From the NCBI GenBank assembly GCA_963925035.1, contig CAWUSK010000015.1, positions 1 to 64,000 of the forward strand: a stretch of DNA of 64,000 bases, written 5' to 3'. Source of the stretch: UBA4466 sp963925035. GTDB lineage: Bacteria > Bacteroidota > Bacteroidia > Flavobacteriales_D > Crocinitomicaceae. The translations under genes were made by a program, and so were the position numbers. Below the pieces are notes generated by a model that saw nothing but the letters and a program-made list of their open reading frames with translations, was not told the DNA's origin and made no database searches. Within the stretch, counting starts at the first letter, position 1; each line of letters starts with the position of its first letter. This document shows, in pieces, positions 54,043-62,278 of this stretch.

Positions 54043-54489
54043 ATGGACGTAATTTTAAAGAAGAACGTAGACAACTTAGGATACGCGAACGAAATGGTTT
54101 CAGTAAAGCCTGGCTACGGTCGTAACTTTTTAATCCCTCAGGGATATGCAATTTTAGCTACTGCTTCTGCAAAGAAAGCGCATGCTGAAATCATGAAACA
54201 AAAATCACACAAAGATTCTAAAATTTTAGCTGAAGCTCAAGAGCTTGGTGCTAAAATTGAAGGTTCTACGGTGAAAATCATCACCAAAGCAGGTGAAAAC
54301 GGAAAGATTTTTGGTTCTGTTAACACTGTTCAATTGTCTGAAGCTCTAAAAGCTCAAGGAATTGAAATTGATAGAAAATCATTGAAAATCACTAACGAGC
54401 CTATCCGTGAGATTGGTTCTTTCGAAGCAACTGCTAACATTCACAAAGAAGTGAAAGTTACTTTGACTTTCGAAGTGGTAGGTGAATAA
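54043..54489 (+). CDS. rplI: 50S ribosomal protein L9
   Basis: 148 aa. The N-domain shows MDVILKKNVDNLGYANEMV and VKPGYGRNFLIPQGYAI, then a connecting helix, then a C-domain ending VTLTFEVVGE. Binds 23S rRNA. Last gene of the operon, followed by a terminator. Confidence 0.97.
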   Translation: MDVILKKNVDNLGYANEMVSVKPGYGRNFLIPQGYAILATASAKKAHAEIMKQKSHKDSKILAEAQELGAKIEGSTVKIITKAGENGKIFGSVNTVQLSEALKAQGIEIDRKSLKITNEPIREIGSFEATANIHKEVKVTLTFEVVGE

Positions 54490-54509
54490 TATCACTCAAA
54501 TTTATTTGG

Positions 54510-54541
54510 AAGCTCGGACAGTTTGTTCGGGCTTTTTTTTT
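54510..54541 (+). terminator. rpsF-rpsR-rplI operon terminator
   Basis: Imperfect stem AAGCTCGGAC / GTTCGGGCTT (54510-54519 and 54524-54533) followed by T8. The following 54542-54762 contains an ACTTTGAACT repeat cluster (54619-54651) and one inverted repeat, and no gene. Confidence 0.82.
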
Positions 54542-54708
54542 GTATTAAAAACAGTCAATACAAAAGACTATAAGAGTCAGGACTTGCTCTTTGAAATATA
54601 TTTAATCTTTCGTTAATTGAACTTTGAACTCTTGAAACTTTGAACTCTTTGTTTCTTAGTGATAAATTTTAAACCACAAAGAAACAAAGAACCTGAAATC
54701 AGCATTAG

Positions 54709-54732
54709 AATTCCATAATCCAATTTGGAATT
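54709..54732. promoter_or_regulatory. inverted repeat upstream of the ABC transporter operon
   Basis: AATTCCA-N10-TGGAATT is perfect, 24 bp overall, 30 bases before the substrate-binding-protein start. Could be the binding site of a metal- or molybdate-responsive regulator. It has no sequence match to the candidate ModE-like site at 58718-58741 other than an ATTCC/GGAAT core. Confidence 0.4.
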
Positions 54733-54762
54733 ATTGTAACTTGCAGTCCAATTTCGAAACAA

Positions 54763-55821
54763 ATGAAAATTCAATATTTAATTATTCTATTTCTTGCCTT
54801 TTCTAACTGTTCGTCAGAAATGAAAATTTCAGACACGGATAAAAATGAAGAAACATCTGTTGAAATTAAATACGCCAAGAATTTCAATTTAACACAAAAA
54901 GCCAATCAATACATACTTGAGATTTTAGATCCGATATCTGGTAAAACAGAATCGCTACATACAATTGGCCCTTCAAAAAAACATGAAGCAATCAGCCTTT
55001 CAGCAACTGTGGTTGGAATGTACGCTATTCTGGATCAACAAAAAAAATTAAAAGGCGTTTCTAGTATTGACTATGTTTTCGATCGTAAAGTAAAATCGAT
55101 GTTCAAATCGGGAAGTATTAAAGAATTTGGAGACGAAACAACCAATTCGATTGAAAAAATAATTTCAAGCAAGGCCAATACAATACTTTACAGCGGATTT
55201 GGAGATGAATTTCCAAATCAAAAAAAACTAGAGGCGCTTAATTTAACCATTCTACCAATTTACGATTGGAAAGAAATTCACCCGCTTGGAAAAGCAGAGT
55301 GGATTAAAGTTATTGGCGCATTGACAGGAAAAATGGACGAAGCAATTAAATTCTTCAACACTGTTGAGAAAGAATACAATGACCTAATGAAACTAACAGC
55401 TTCGATTAATGAATACCCAACATGCCTATCTGGAAATTTAATTGGCGACATTTGGTATACTCCAGCAAATGAAAGTTACGTTGCTCATTTGATGAAAGAT
55501 GCTGGAGCAAAATACCGCTATGCAGATACAAAAGGTCAAGTGACACTTGAGTTCTCTATTGAGCAAATATTGAAGGACAATGAAACAACTGAGTTTTGGA
55601 TAAACCCTGGATACGACTCGAAATCAAAAATCGATAAGTTTAACCCACACATTAAGCACTTAGCTTGTTACAACAACATTTATTGTTACTCTCCCAATAT
55701 GATTGAGTTTTGGGAAAAAAGCGCAGCAGAACCACATCACGTTCTTTCTGATTTAATCCACATTTTCCATCCCGACATCAAAGAAATAAAGTCGTTTTAC
55801 TATTACGCTAAAATCAATTAA
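54763..55821 (+). CDS. ABC transporter substrate-binding lipoprotein, FecB/BtuF/MolA-like
   Basis: 352-aa periplasmic-binding protein anchored by lipid (signal MKIQYLIILFLAFSNC, Cys16). The two-lobed FecB-type fold is recognised by HEAISLSATVVGMYAILDQQ, KKLKGVSSIDYVFD and SIEKIISSKANTILYSGFGD. First gene of the molybdopterin operon, with its stop overlapping the permease ATG by one base. Homologues bind haem, cobalamin, siderophores or, in the MolA branch, molybdate/tungstate; the genes it travels with favour the last. No ModA-type binding protein is present. Confidence 0.82.
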   Translation: MKIQYLIILFLAFSNCSSEMKISDTDKNEETSVEIKYAKNFNLTQKANQYILEILDPISGKTESLHTIGPSKKHEAISLSATVVGMYAILDQQKKLKGVSSIDYVFDRKVKSMFKSGSIKEFGDETTNSIEKIISSKANTILYSGFGDEFPNQKKLEALNLTILPIYDWKEIHPLGKAEWIKVIGALTGKMDEAIKFFNTVEKEYNDLMKLTASINEYPTCLSGNLIGDIWYTPANESYVAHLMKDAGAKYRYADTKGQVTLEFSIEQILKDNETTEFWINPGYDSKSKIDKFNPHIKHLACYNNIYCYSPNMIEFWEKSAAEPHHVLSDLIHIFHPDIKEIKSFYYYAKIN

Positions 55822-56819
55822 TGTCGATTTCGAGAAGACATACAATTAACATTTTTGTGTTGCTGCTTTTGCTGCCAACTATTGCTTTGGTACATTTATT
55901 CGTAGGACAAATAAGTGTAGATTCTTCAGACTATTTCAACGCATTATTTCATTACGACACAAGTGACTCCTATCAAATAATTGCGAGAGAAATTCGAATT
56001 CCACGTATGTTTATGGCAATAATTGCGGGTGCTGGTTTATCGATTGCAGGATTACTAATGCAAACCTTGTTCAATAATCCTCTTGCTGGTCCTTACGTTC
56101 TAGGAATCAATTCTGGAGCAAGTTTATTTGTTGCGTTTAGCATAATGACAGGGATTCCGTTCTTTACATCAACCCTTGGAATTACAGCGAATGCACTTAT
56201 TGGAGCTTTTGTATTTGGAATTATTATTTTATTCTTCTCACGATTTTTGCGTTCTCAAGTTTCCTTGTTGTTGGTTGGATTAATGCTGGGAAGTTTTACC
56301 GGAGCAATCGTTTCGCTGACACAAACAATTAGCGAAGCAGATGAACTGAAAGTGTTTACATTGTGGGCTTTGGGCTCTCTTCAAAAAGTTAAATTCGAAC
56401 AGTTACTGCCTATTTTTAGTGTATTTACAATTGGAATTCTATTAACAACACTTACCTCTAAATCATTAAATATCTTAGTGATTGGAGAAGAAAATGCTCG
56501 ATTACTTGGTGTCAACATCAAACGTTCAAGACTTTTCATTATCAGTTTAACTGCATTGTTTACAGGATTGGTTACTGCGTTTTGTGGTCCGATTGCTTTT
56601 ATTGGGTTGGCTGTTCCGAACTTGGTTCGAATGATCTTCAAAACGCAATCACATATTACTTTACTGATCAGTTCTGCCTTAACTGGCGCAATCTTCATCC
56701 TACTTTGTGATATTTGTATTCAATTGATTGAAGCGCATTTTATGATTCCAATAAACGTGTTCACCTCTATCGTTGGAGCTCCTTTTGTCGTATTCATAAT
56801 TCTCAAGAAGCTAAGATGA
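55821..56819 (+). CDS. ABC transporter permease, FecCD family
   Basis: 332-aa membrane protein with ten predicted helices of the BtuC/FecC/MolB type. ARIPRMFMAIIAGAGLSIAG-like RIPRMFMAIIAGAGLSIAG and NPLAGPYVLGINSGASLFV are the characteristic start of the fold; EENARLLGVNIKRSR is the coupling helix to the ATPase, and FCGPIAFIGLAVPNLVRM a conserved C-terminal block. Overlaps neighbours by 1 and 4 bases. It belongs to the type II importer class, distinct from the ModB permease. Confidence 0.88.
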   Translation: MSISRRHTINIFVLLLLLPTIALVHLFVGQISVDSSDYFNALFHYDTSDSYQIIAREIRIPRMFMAIIAGAGLSIAGLLMQTLFNNPLAGPYVLGINSGASLFVAFSIMTGIPFFTSTLGITANALIGAFVFGIIILFFSRFLRSQVSLLLVGLMLGSFTGAIVSLTQTISEADELKVFTLWALGSLQKVKFEQLLPIFSVFTIGILLTTLTSKSLNILVIGEENARLLGVNIKRSRLFIISLTALFTGLVTAFCGPIAFIGLAVPNLVRMIFKTQSHITLLISSALTGAIFILLCDICIQLIEAHFMIPINVFTSIVGAPFVVFIILKKLR

Positions 56820-57532
56820 TCGATATTAAAAACTTAACAGTTGGGTATCAATCGCCGCTAATTTCATTTGCTGATATGCAATTGAAACGTGGAACTGTCT
56901 ATGCACTTATCGGACGAAATGGAATTGGAAAATCGACATTTTTGAAAACGATTACCGGGCAATTGGAAGCCATTAGTGGAATCGTGAACCTAGACAACAG
57001 GTTGCTTTCTGACATTACATTCAACGAAATTCCTCGATATATTTCTTACGTTGAATCGCGTTTTCCGTTGGTGGAATTCTTGTCTGTTTACGATTACATT
57101 GCGCTCGGTCGATCTCCGTACACCAATTTATTAGGAAAGTTAAACGAGGAAGATAAGTCGCTTATCCAACAAACGATTGCGGACCTTAAAATTGAACATT
57201 TAAAAAATCGTTTTACATCTGAGTTAAGTGATGGTGAACGCCAATTGATTTCCATTGCGAAAGCGGTTGTTCAGCAAACAGATTTTATCGTATTGGACGA
57301 ACCAACCGCATTTTTAGACTATGCGAACAAAGAGGAGGTAATTTCTCAACTCAAAATGATCGCAACTAAAATGAATAAATGTATTATCGTCGCGACGCAT
57401 GATATTGATCTAGTTTTGGACAAGAAAATTCACTTCATACTAATTGATGAAATAGCAAAAACAGGAAAACTTTATCCAACAGCAACGAAAAAAAACATTA
57501 TTTCCACTTGTTTTAAATCCATTCAATTATGA
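56816..57532 (+). CDS. ABC transporter ATPase, FecE/BtuD-like
   Basis: 238-aa nucleotide-binding subunit: Walker A GRNGIGKSTFLK (about 33-44), Q-loop region, ABC signature LSDGERQLISIAKAV, Walker B FIVLDEPTAFLD and the switch His in VATHDIDLV. The signature LSDGE differs slightly from LSGGQ. ATGA overlaps at both ends couple it to the permease and to moeA. Confidence 0.92.
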   Translation: MIDIKNLTVGYQSPLISFADMQLKRGTVYALIGRNGIGKSTFLKTITGQLEAISGIVNLDNRLLSDITFNEIPRYISYVESRFPLVEFLSVYDYIALGRSPYTNLLGKLNEEDKSLIQQTIADLKIEHLKNRFTSELSDGERQLISIAKAVVQQTDFIVLDEPTAFLDYANKEEVISQLKMIATKMNKCIIVATHDIDLVLDKKIHFILIDEIAKTGKLYPTATKKNIISTCFKSIQL

Positions 57533-58692
57533 TAAGTGTAGAACAAGCTTTTAAACAAATTGATACAATTCAAGCTCTAAAACCAATTGAAATACCTTTG
57601 GTAGAAGCATTGAATTATACTTTAGCCGAAGACGTTTTATCTCCAATCAACATGCCGCCGTTTAATCAATCGGCAATGGATGGATATGCCGTAAACGGGA
57701 ATAGTAATTCATTTGAATTGACCGGAGAAATTCAAGCGGGAATGGACGCTTCTAACATTGAATTAAAAGAAGGCCAAGCCATTCGCATTTTCACTGGAGC
57801 AATGGTTCCAACTTCTGCAACAACAGTAATTCGACAGGAGATCGTTGAGAAAAAAGGTGATTCAATTTCTATCGTCAATGAATACGGTCAACATGAAAAC
57901 ATTCGTTTGGCTGGTGAACAAATCGAGCTGAGCGAATTAGCGGCAAAGAAAGGAACACGAATTACAGCGGGCGTTTTAGGCTTTTTAGTCGGAATAGGAA
58001 TTGAAACCGTGACAGTTTATCGCAATCCGAAAATAGCAGTTATTGCAACTGGAAATGAACTTGTTCCAACTGGAGGGAAATTGGCACCAGGGAAGATTTA
58101 CGAATCGAATTCACACATGATTCAAGCTTCTTTGAAGTCGATTGGATTTGAGTGTTCAATTTACCGTGTAATCGATGATTTTGAGGAGACAAAAGCATTA
58201 TTTACACAACTGATTTCAGAAAACGATTTATTGATTGCTGCTGGAGGAATATCTGTTGGTGATTATGATTTCGTTGGAAAGGCTCTGGAGGAATTGAATA
58301 CAGAAACGTTATTTTATAAGGTCAAACAAAAGCCCGGAAAACCACTTTACCTTGGTAAAAATGGTTCGACTATCATTTTTGGGTTGCCCGGAAATCCCGG
58401 AGCTGCACTTTCTTGTTTTTACATTTATGTAAGTATCGCTTTGGCGCATTTGACAGGAAGAAAATCTCCTTTTATCGCTCCGAAAATTGCCCGTTTAGGT
58501 CACGATTATTCAAAACCAGCTGGACTGACCCAATTCTTGAAAGCGAATATGAATGGAAATGTCATTCAAATATTATCTCACCAAAGTTCAGCAATGTTGA
58601 ATGTCTATGCCGATACAAATTGTCTTGCGAGATTAGAAGAGAAGGATATGGATTGGAAATCAGGAGATGAGATTACGGTTTATTTGATATAA
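57529..58692 (+). CDS. moeA: molybdopterin molybdotransferase
   Basis: Inserts molybdate into adenylylated molybdopterin. 387 aa. Domains: N-terminal LAEDVLSPINMPPFNQSAMD, GYAVNG; the central MPT-binding fold with GNELVPTGGKLAPGKIYESN, AAGGISVGDYDFV and FGLPGNPGAALSCFYIYV; a C-terminal beta-barrel. It shares an ATGA with the ABC ATPase gene, which ties metal import to insertion. Confidence 0.95.
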   Translation: MISVEQAFKQIDTIQALKPIEIPLVEALNYTLAEDVLSPINMPPFNQSAMDGYAVNGNSNSFELTGEIQAGMDASNIELKEGQAIRIFTGAMVPTSATTVIRQEIVEKKGDSISIVNEYGQHENIRLAGEQIELSELAAKKGTRITAGVLGFLVGIGIETVTVYRNPKIAVIATGNELVPTGGKLAPGKIYESNSHMIQASLKSIGFECSIYRVIDDFEETKALFTQLISENDLLIAAGGISVGDYDFVGKALEELNTETLFYKVKQKPGKPLYLGKNGSTIIFGLPGNPGAALSCFYIYVSIALAHLTGRKSPFIAPKIARLGHDYSKPAGLTQFLKANMNGNVIQILSHQSSAMLNVYADTNCLARLEEKDMDWKSGDEITVYLI

Positions 58693-58717
58693 AAGTAAAT
58701 TTTCTTTCTTACCTTAG

Positions 58718-58741
58718 CGTTATTCCCTCAAGGAAATAGCG
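58718..58741. promoter_or_regulatory. candidate ModE-type operator before the modE-like gene
   Basis: CGTTAT-N12-ATAGCG, 24 bp, ending 3 bases before the TTG start at 58745. From memory, the E. coli modA operator has CGTTAT-N12-ATAACG in the same 24-bp arrangement, so both half-sites and spacing agree (one base differs). A TACCTTAG -7-like box (58710-58717) lies directly before it. Predicted autoregulatory site for the ModE-like protein. Confidence 0.45.
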
Positions 58742-58744
58742 AAA

Positions 58745-59092
58745 TTGGAAGAAAAACAAACGTATAAGGTTGAAAGTAGGATTTGGATATCTACCGATTC
58801 TGGCATGTATCTAGGTCGTGGACGCATACGTTTGTTGGAGGAAATAGATCGTTTTGGTTCTATTGCGAAAGCCGCTGAAGCAATGGAAATGTCGTATAAA
58901 AAGGCATGGAAATTAATTAAGTCAATGAACGAAGCGAGCCCTTCTCCCCTTTTGGATAAAAAAATTGGTGGAACGGGCGGTGGCGGTTCTGAATTGACTG
59001 TCGAAGGAAAGCGCGTGGTTTCATTGTTCAACGAATTGGAAAAAGACCAACAGAATTTATTAGACAAACGTTTCAAAAAATCTAATTTCTGA
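58745..59092 (+). CDS. ModE-like winged-helix protein, DNA-binding domain only
   Basis: 115 aa from TTG 58745 (stop codon upstream, no ATG). LGRGRIRLLEEIDRFGSIAK, AAEAMEMSYKKAWKLIKSMN and the wing (GGTGGGGSELTVEGKRV) match the ModE/LysR-like N-terminal domain. The molybdate-binding (MOP/TOBE) domains of full ModE are missing, so it either senses another way or acts as a constitutive DNA-binding protein. It begins 52 bases after moeA; its TGA overlaps mobA by one base. Confidence 0.85.
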   Translation: MEEKQTYKVESRIWISTDSGMYLGRGRIRLLEEIDRFGSIAKAAEAMEMSYKKAWKLIKSMNEASPSPLLDKKIGGTGGGGSELTVEGKRVVSLFNELEKDQQNLLDKRFKKSNF

Positions 59093-59661
59093 TGAAGATT
59101 ACTGGAATCATATTGGCTGGCGGAAAAAGTTCGCGCATGGGAACAGACAAAGCGTTGTTGCAAATAAATGGACATAGTTTTCTACAACATTGTCATGATG
59201 TATTAATTAAGCTTTGTGATGAGATAATCATTAGCAGTTCAAATCAAGCACATGAATTGAATAACACTTTGCGCGTCGCTGATATTTATCCCGAAAAAGG
59301 ACCACTTGGTGGATTACATGCTACACTTTCGGCTTCTAAAAACGATATTAATTTGTGCTTAAGTGTCGATACACCATTTGTAACCGTTGATTTTCTACGA
59401 TGGATGTTAAACCAACAAAAAGACGACAAATCATTTTTCATCAAAGAAGGAGGACGTTTCCATCCGTTGATTGGTGTTTATCATAAAAGTGCTGTTGCAT
59501 CAACTGAAGTTGCATTAAAAAACAACTCGCTTAGAACGACGGAATTAGTTAAAAATCTACCTCACGATTGGCAACATTTAGAATTTTATGGTGATTACAA
59601 CTTTGGAATGTTAGCAAATATCAATACACAAGAAGAATACGAAAAAGCTTTAAAGCGATGA
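59092..59661 (+). CDS. mobA: molybdenum cofactor guanylyltransferase
   Basis: Attaches GMP to Mo-molybdopterin, making the guanine-dinucleotide cofactor used by the DMSO-reductase family. 189 aa. ITGIILAGGKSSRMGTDKAL is the GTP-binding motif (LAGGxSSRMGxDKA), with SVDTPFV (metal Asp) and FHPLIGVYHKS. Overlaps both neighbours. Its presence suggests at least one bis-MGD enzyme elsewhere in the genome. Confidence 0.94.
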   Translation: MKITGIILAGGKSSRMGTDKALLQINGHSFLQHCHDVLIKLCDEIIISSSNQAHELNNTLRVADIYPEKGPLGGLHATLSASKNDINLCLSVDTPFVTVDFLRWMLNQQKDDKSFFIKEGGRFHPLIGVYHKSAVASTEVALKNNSLRTTELVKNLPHDWQHLEFYGDYNFGMLANINTQEEYEKALKR

Positions 59662-59894
59662 TAAAAACACGTTATTTTGGAATGATTGCTGAAAAATTGC
59701 AAATGCAGGAAGAGGAAATCGACTTCTCTGCACTGACCTTTCCGATTGAATTGAAAGCGTTTTTTGTTTCACGCTATCCGCAGTTGGAAAAAGCGCCGTT
59801 TGTCATTGCTGTGAATCAAGTTGTAGCAACAGAATTAACATCCATCGAAAAGATTAACGAAATAGTCCTACTGCCTCCTTTTGCAGGTGGATAA
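59658..59894 (+). CDS. moaD: MoaD sulfur-carrier protein
   Basis: 78 aa ubiquitin-like small subunit of molybdopterin synthase, ending in the required Gly-Gly (LPPFAGG). IKTRYFGMIAEKL and INEIVLLPPFAGG are the family ends. Starts by ATGA overlap with mobA. The adenylyltransferase MoeB that activates it is not in the window. Confidence 0.9.
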   Translation: MIKTRYFGMIAEKLQMQEEEIDFSALTFPIELKAFFVSRYPQLEKAPFVIAVNQVVATELTSIEKINEIVLLPPFAGG

Positions 59895-59904
59895 AATAAG
59901 ATTT

Positions 59905-60333
59905 ATGAAAAAAATATTTCACGAAGGACCAATCAGTCCACAATTTATAGCAGACTCAATTGCAAAGCACCAGACCAAAACGAGTATTGGCGCTCATCAG
60001 ATATTTTTAGGGCAAGTACGAGCCGATGAAATTGATGGAAAAACGGTTAGTGCAATCGAATATTCTGCACACGAAGAAATGGCTGAAATAGCATTTCAAG
60101 TCATTCGTGAGGCGACTTTTGAAGCTTTTCCGTTGACGTGCATGCACATCCACCACAGTCTAGGAGAAGTAAAAGCGGGAGAAATTTGCTTATTCGTATT
60201 TGTTTCTTCAGAACACAGAGAAGCGAGTAATAAAGCAATCGTTCACTTGGTAGAAGAAATTAAAGCAAAGGCACCCATATTTGGTAAAGAGATTTTTGTG
60301 GATGGATCGCACGTTTGGAAAGAAAATAAATAG
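59905..60333 (+). CDS. moaE: molybdopterin synthase catalytic subunit MoaE
   Basis: 142 aa from ATG 59905 (an earlier TTG at 59881 lies inside moaD). IGAHQIFLGQVRADEIDGKT, EYSAHEEMAEIAFQVI and HREASNKAIVHLVEEIKAKA are the MoaE family blocks, with the active Lys in FGKEIF. It forms the synthase with MoaD. Confidence 0.93.
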   Translation: MKKIFHEGPISPQFIADSIAKHQTKTSIGAHQIFLGQVRADEIDGKTVSAIEYSAHEEMAEIAFQVIREATFEAFPLTCMHIHHSLGEVKAGEICLFVFVSSEHREASNKAIVHLVEEIKAKAPIFGKEIFVDGSHVWKENK

Positions 60334-60335
60334 TT

Positions 60336-61247
60336 ATGGTAGATATTACGCATAAATCAACGACCTTAAGAAGTGCAATTGCTCAAGCAACAGTTAAAGT
60401 CAGCTCGCAAGCAACAATTGATGCAGTTGTGAATAATACTGTTCCCAAAGGAAATGTCTTTGAAATGGCAAAAACTGCGGGACTTTTCGGTGTTAAAAAG
60501 ACATCTGAAATGATTCCCGATTGTCACCCGTTGCCTATTGAATACACGCACGTCTCATATGAAATAGATGGATTGAACATCATCATTTCAATGGAAGTTA
60601 AAACGATTTATCGCACTGGTGTCGAAGTTGAAGCAATGCACGGAGTAAGTGTTGTAGCGCTGACAATGTACGACATGCTGAAACCAATTGACAAAGGAAT
60701 TGAGATCCAGAACATCAAATTACTTGAAAAAAAAGGTGGTAAATCAGATTTCAGCGATAAATTCAGAAAAGACATTACTGCTTCGGTTGTTGTTTGTTCG
60801 GACTCCATTGCTGCTGGTCAAAAAGAAGATAAAGCAGGAAAAGCGATTATTGAACGGTTAGAGAAATATGGGATTTCAATTATACATTCAACTGTAATTC
60901 CAGATGAAAAAGCAGCGATTGAAGCAGAGGTAAATTCAGCGACCTATAAAAACACTGATTTATTGATTTTTACAGGTGGAACGGGAATGTCGAACAGAGA
61001 TGTCACGCCTGAAACTCTACTTCCTCTCCTCGACCGAGAAATGCCAGGTGTTACGGAAGCTATTCGCAGTTACGGACAAGACAGAACGCCATTTTCGATG
61101 TTATCGAGAAGTGTGGCTGGAGTAAAAGACAAAACAGTAATTCTTGCTGTACCTGGCTCTACAAAAGGTGCAAGCGAATCAATTGACGCTGTTTTCCCAT
61201 CATTATTGCATGTATTCAGAATATTTAAAGGAGCAAGACACGATTGA
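60336..61247 (+). CDS. moaCB: MoaC-MoaB/MogA fusion: cyclic pyranopterin synthase plus adenylyltransferase
   Basis: 303 aa with two domains. MoaC (1-about 145): KTSEMIPDCHPLPIEYTHVS, GVEVEAMHGVSVVALTMYDM and MLKPIDKGIEIQNIKLLEKKGG. MoaB/MogA (about 150-303): VVVCSDSIAAGQKEDKAGKA, LLIFTGGTGMSNRDVTPETL and LAVPGSTKGASESIDAVF. MoaC makes cyclic pyranopterin with MoaA; MogA/MoaB adenylylates molybdopterin before MoeA. It ends in TGA overlapping the TTG of moaA. Such fusions are known in Bacteroidota. Confidence 0.93.
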   Translation: MVDITHKSTTLRSAIAQATVKVSSQATIDAVVNNTVPKGNVFEMAKTAGLFGVKKTSEMIPDCHPLPIEYTHVSYEIDGLNIIISMEVKTIYRTGVEVEAMHGVSVVALTMYDMLKPIDKGIEIQNIKLLEKKGGKSDFSDKFRKDITASVVVCSDSIAAGQKEDKAGKAIIERLEKYGISIIHSTVIPDEKAAIEAEVNSATYKNTDLLIFTGGTGMSNRDVTPETLLPLLDREMPGVTEAIRSYGQDRTPFSMLSRSVAGVKDKTVILAVPGSTKGASESIDAVFPSLLHVFRIFKGARHD

Positions 61248-62239
61248 AAGCAACAAACCTCATCGATACATTTGGTCGTAAACACGATTACTTGCGCATT
61301 TCCCTGACTGAGAAATGCAATTTGCGCTGCACGTATTGCATGCCTGCAGAAGGTATTCAATTGCGCGACAAATCCATTTTCATGCAAAGCGATGAAGTTA
61401 TTGCTATTGCGAAAGAGTTCGTTGCGTTGGGAATAAAAAAAATCCGTTTAACGGGAGGAGAACCATTGGTCAAAAAAGGAATTGATTTTATTCTATCTGA
61501 GTTAGGAAAGTTGCCTGTCGAATTATCACTAACTACAAATGCAATTCTCATTGATAAATACATTGATGATATTCAAAACGCAGGAGTTACTTCCATTAAT
61601 GTAAGCTTGGACTCACTGCAAGCAGACCGTTTCAATGCGATATCCAGAAGAAGTTCTTTTGATCGTATAATTAATAATATTCAATTGTTGATTGATCGTG
61701 ATTTTGAAGTGAAAGTAAACGTTGTTCTAATGCGTGGAGTAAACGACGATGAAATTATTGATTTTATTGAATGGAGCAGAAATGAGAAAGTTGAAATTCG
61801 TTTTATTGAGTTTATGCCTTTTGATGGTAACAACTGGAACAAAGAACAAACAGTTTCTTACCAAGAGATTTTAGATCGAGCTAAACTCCATTTTGGAGAA
61901 AGTGAAATTCATAAAATTGAAGATGGCCCAAATGACACAACGCGACATTACAAAATAACTGGAGCTAAAGGAACTTTTGGAATTATTAGCACTGTGACAA
62001 ATCCATTTTGTTATTCATGCAACAGAATTCGATTGACAGCAGACGGAAAAATTAAAAACTGCTTGTTTTCAAACGATGAAGTTGATTTACTTTCCGCACA
62101 TCGAAATAAGGAATCTTTATCCGATTTAATTCAATCTTCCATTCTAGCAAAGAAAAAAGGCTTGGGAGGAATGAAAGATTTCAGTCAACAAGAATTGGAT
62201 AGTTACGAGAATAGATCGATGATTGCGATTGGAGGATGA
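61244..62239 (+). CDS. moaA: GTP 3',8-cyclase
   Basis: Radical-SAM enzyme that makes the first pterin intermediate. 331 aa from TTG 61244, overlapping the fusion gene's stop by TTGA. The N-terminal cluster is CNLRCTYC (CX3CX2C); the C-terminal cluster NPFCYSCNRIRLTADGKIKN, CLF; the terminal Gly-Gly (AIGG) is intact. Last gene of the operon, followed by a 9-bp hairpin. Confidence 0.95.
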   Translation: MKATNLIDTFGRKHDYLRISLTEKCNLRCTYCMPAEGIQLRDKSIFMQSDEVIAIAKEFVALGIKKIRLTGGEPLVKKGIDFILSELGKLPVELSLTTNAILIDKYIDDIQNAGVTSINVSLDSLQADRFNAISRRSSFDRIINNIQLLIDRDFEVKVNVVLMRGVNDDEIIDFIEWSRNEKVEIRFIEFMPFDGNNWNKEQTVSYQEILDRAKLHFGESEIHKIEDGPNDTTRHYKITGAKGTFGIISTVTNPFCYSCNRIRLTADGKIKNCLFSNDEVDLLSAHRNKESLSDLIQSSILAKKKGLGGMKDFSQQELDSYENRSMIAIGG

Positions 62240-62252
62240 ATTAATTGAAAAT

Positions 62253-62278
62253 GGATAATTGATAATTGACAATTATCC
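62253..62278. terminator. AT-rich hairpin between moaA and the ABM gene
   Basis: GGATAATTG / CAATTATCC (62253-62261, 62270-62278) perfect 9-bp stem with eight-base loop. It covers the stop codon of the convergent gene. No long T-run, so terminator function is only possible. Confidence 0.4.

Noticed and set aside
54763..57532. Siderophore or vitamin B12 importer as the primary call
   Set aside because: Fold alone allows it, but one-to-four-base coupling to moeA and all moa genes makes molybdate or tungstate more likely; retained as an alternative.
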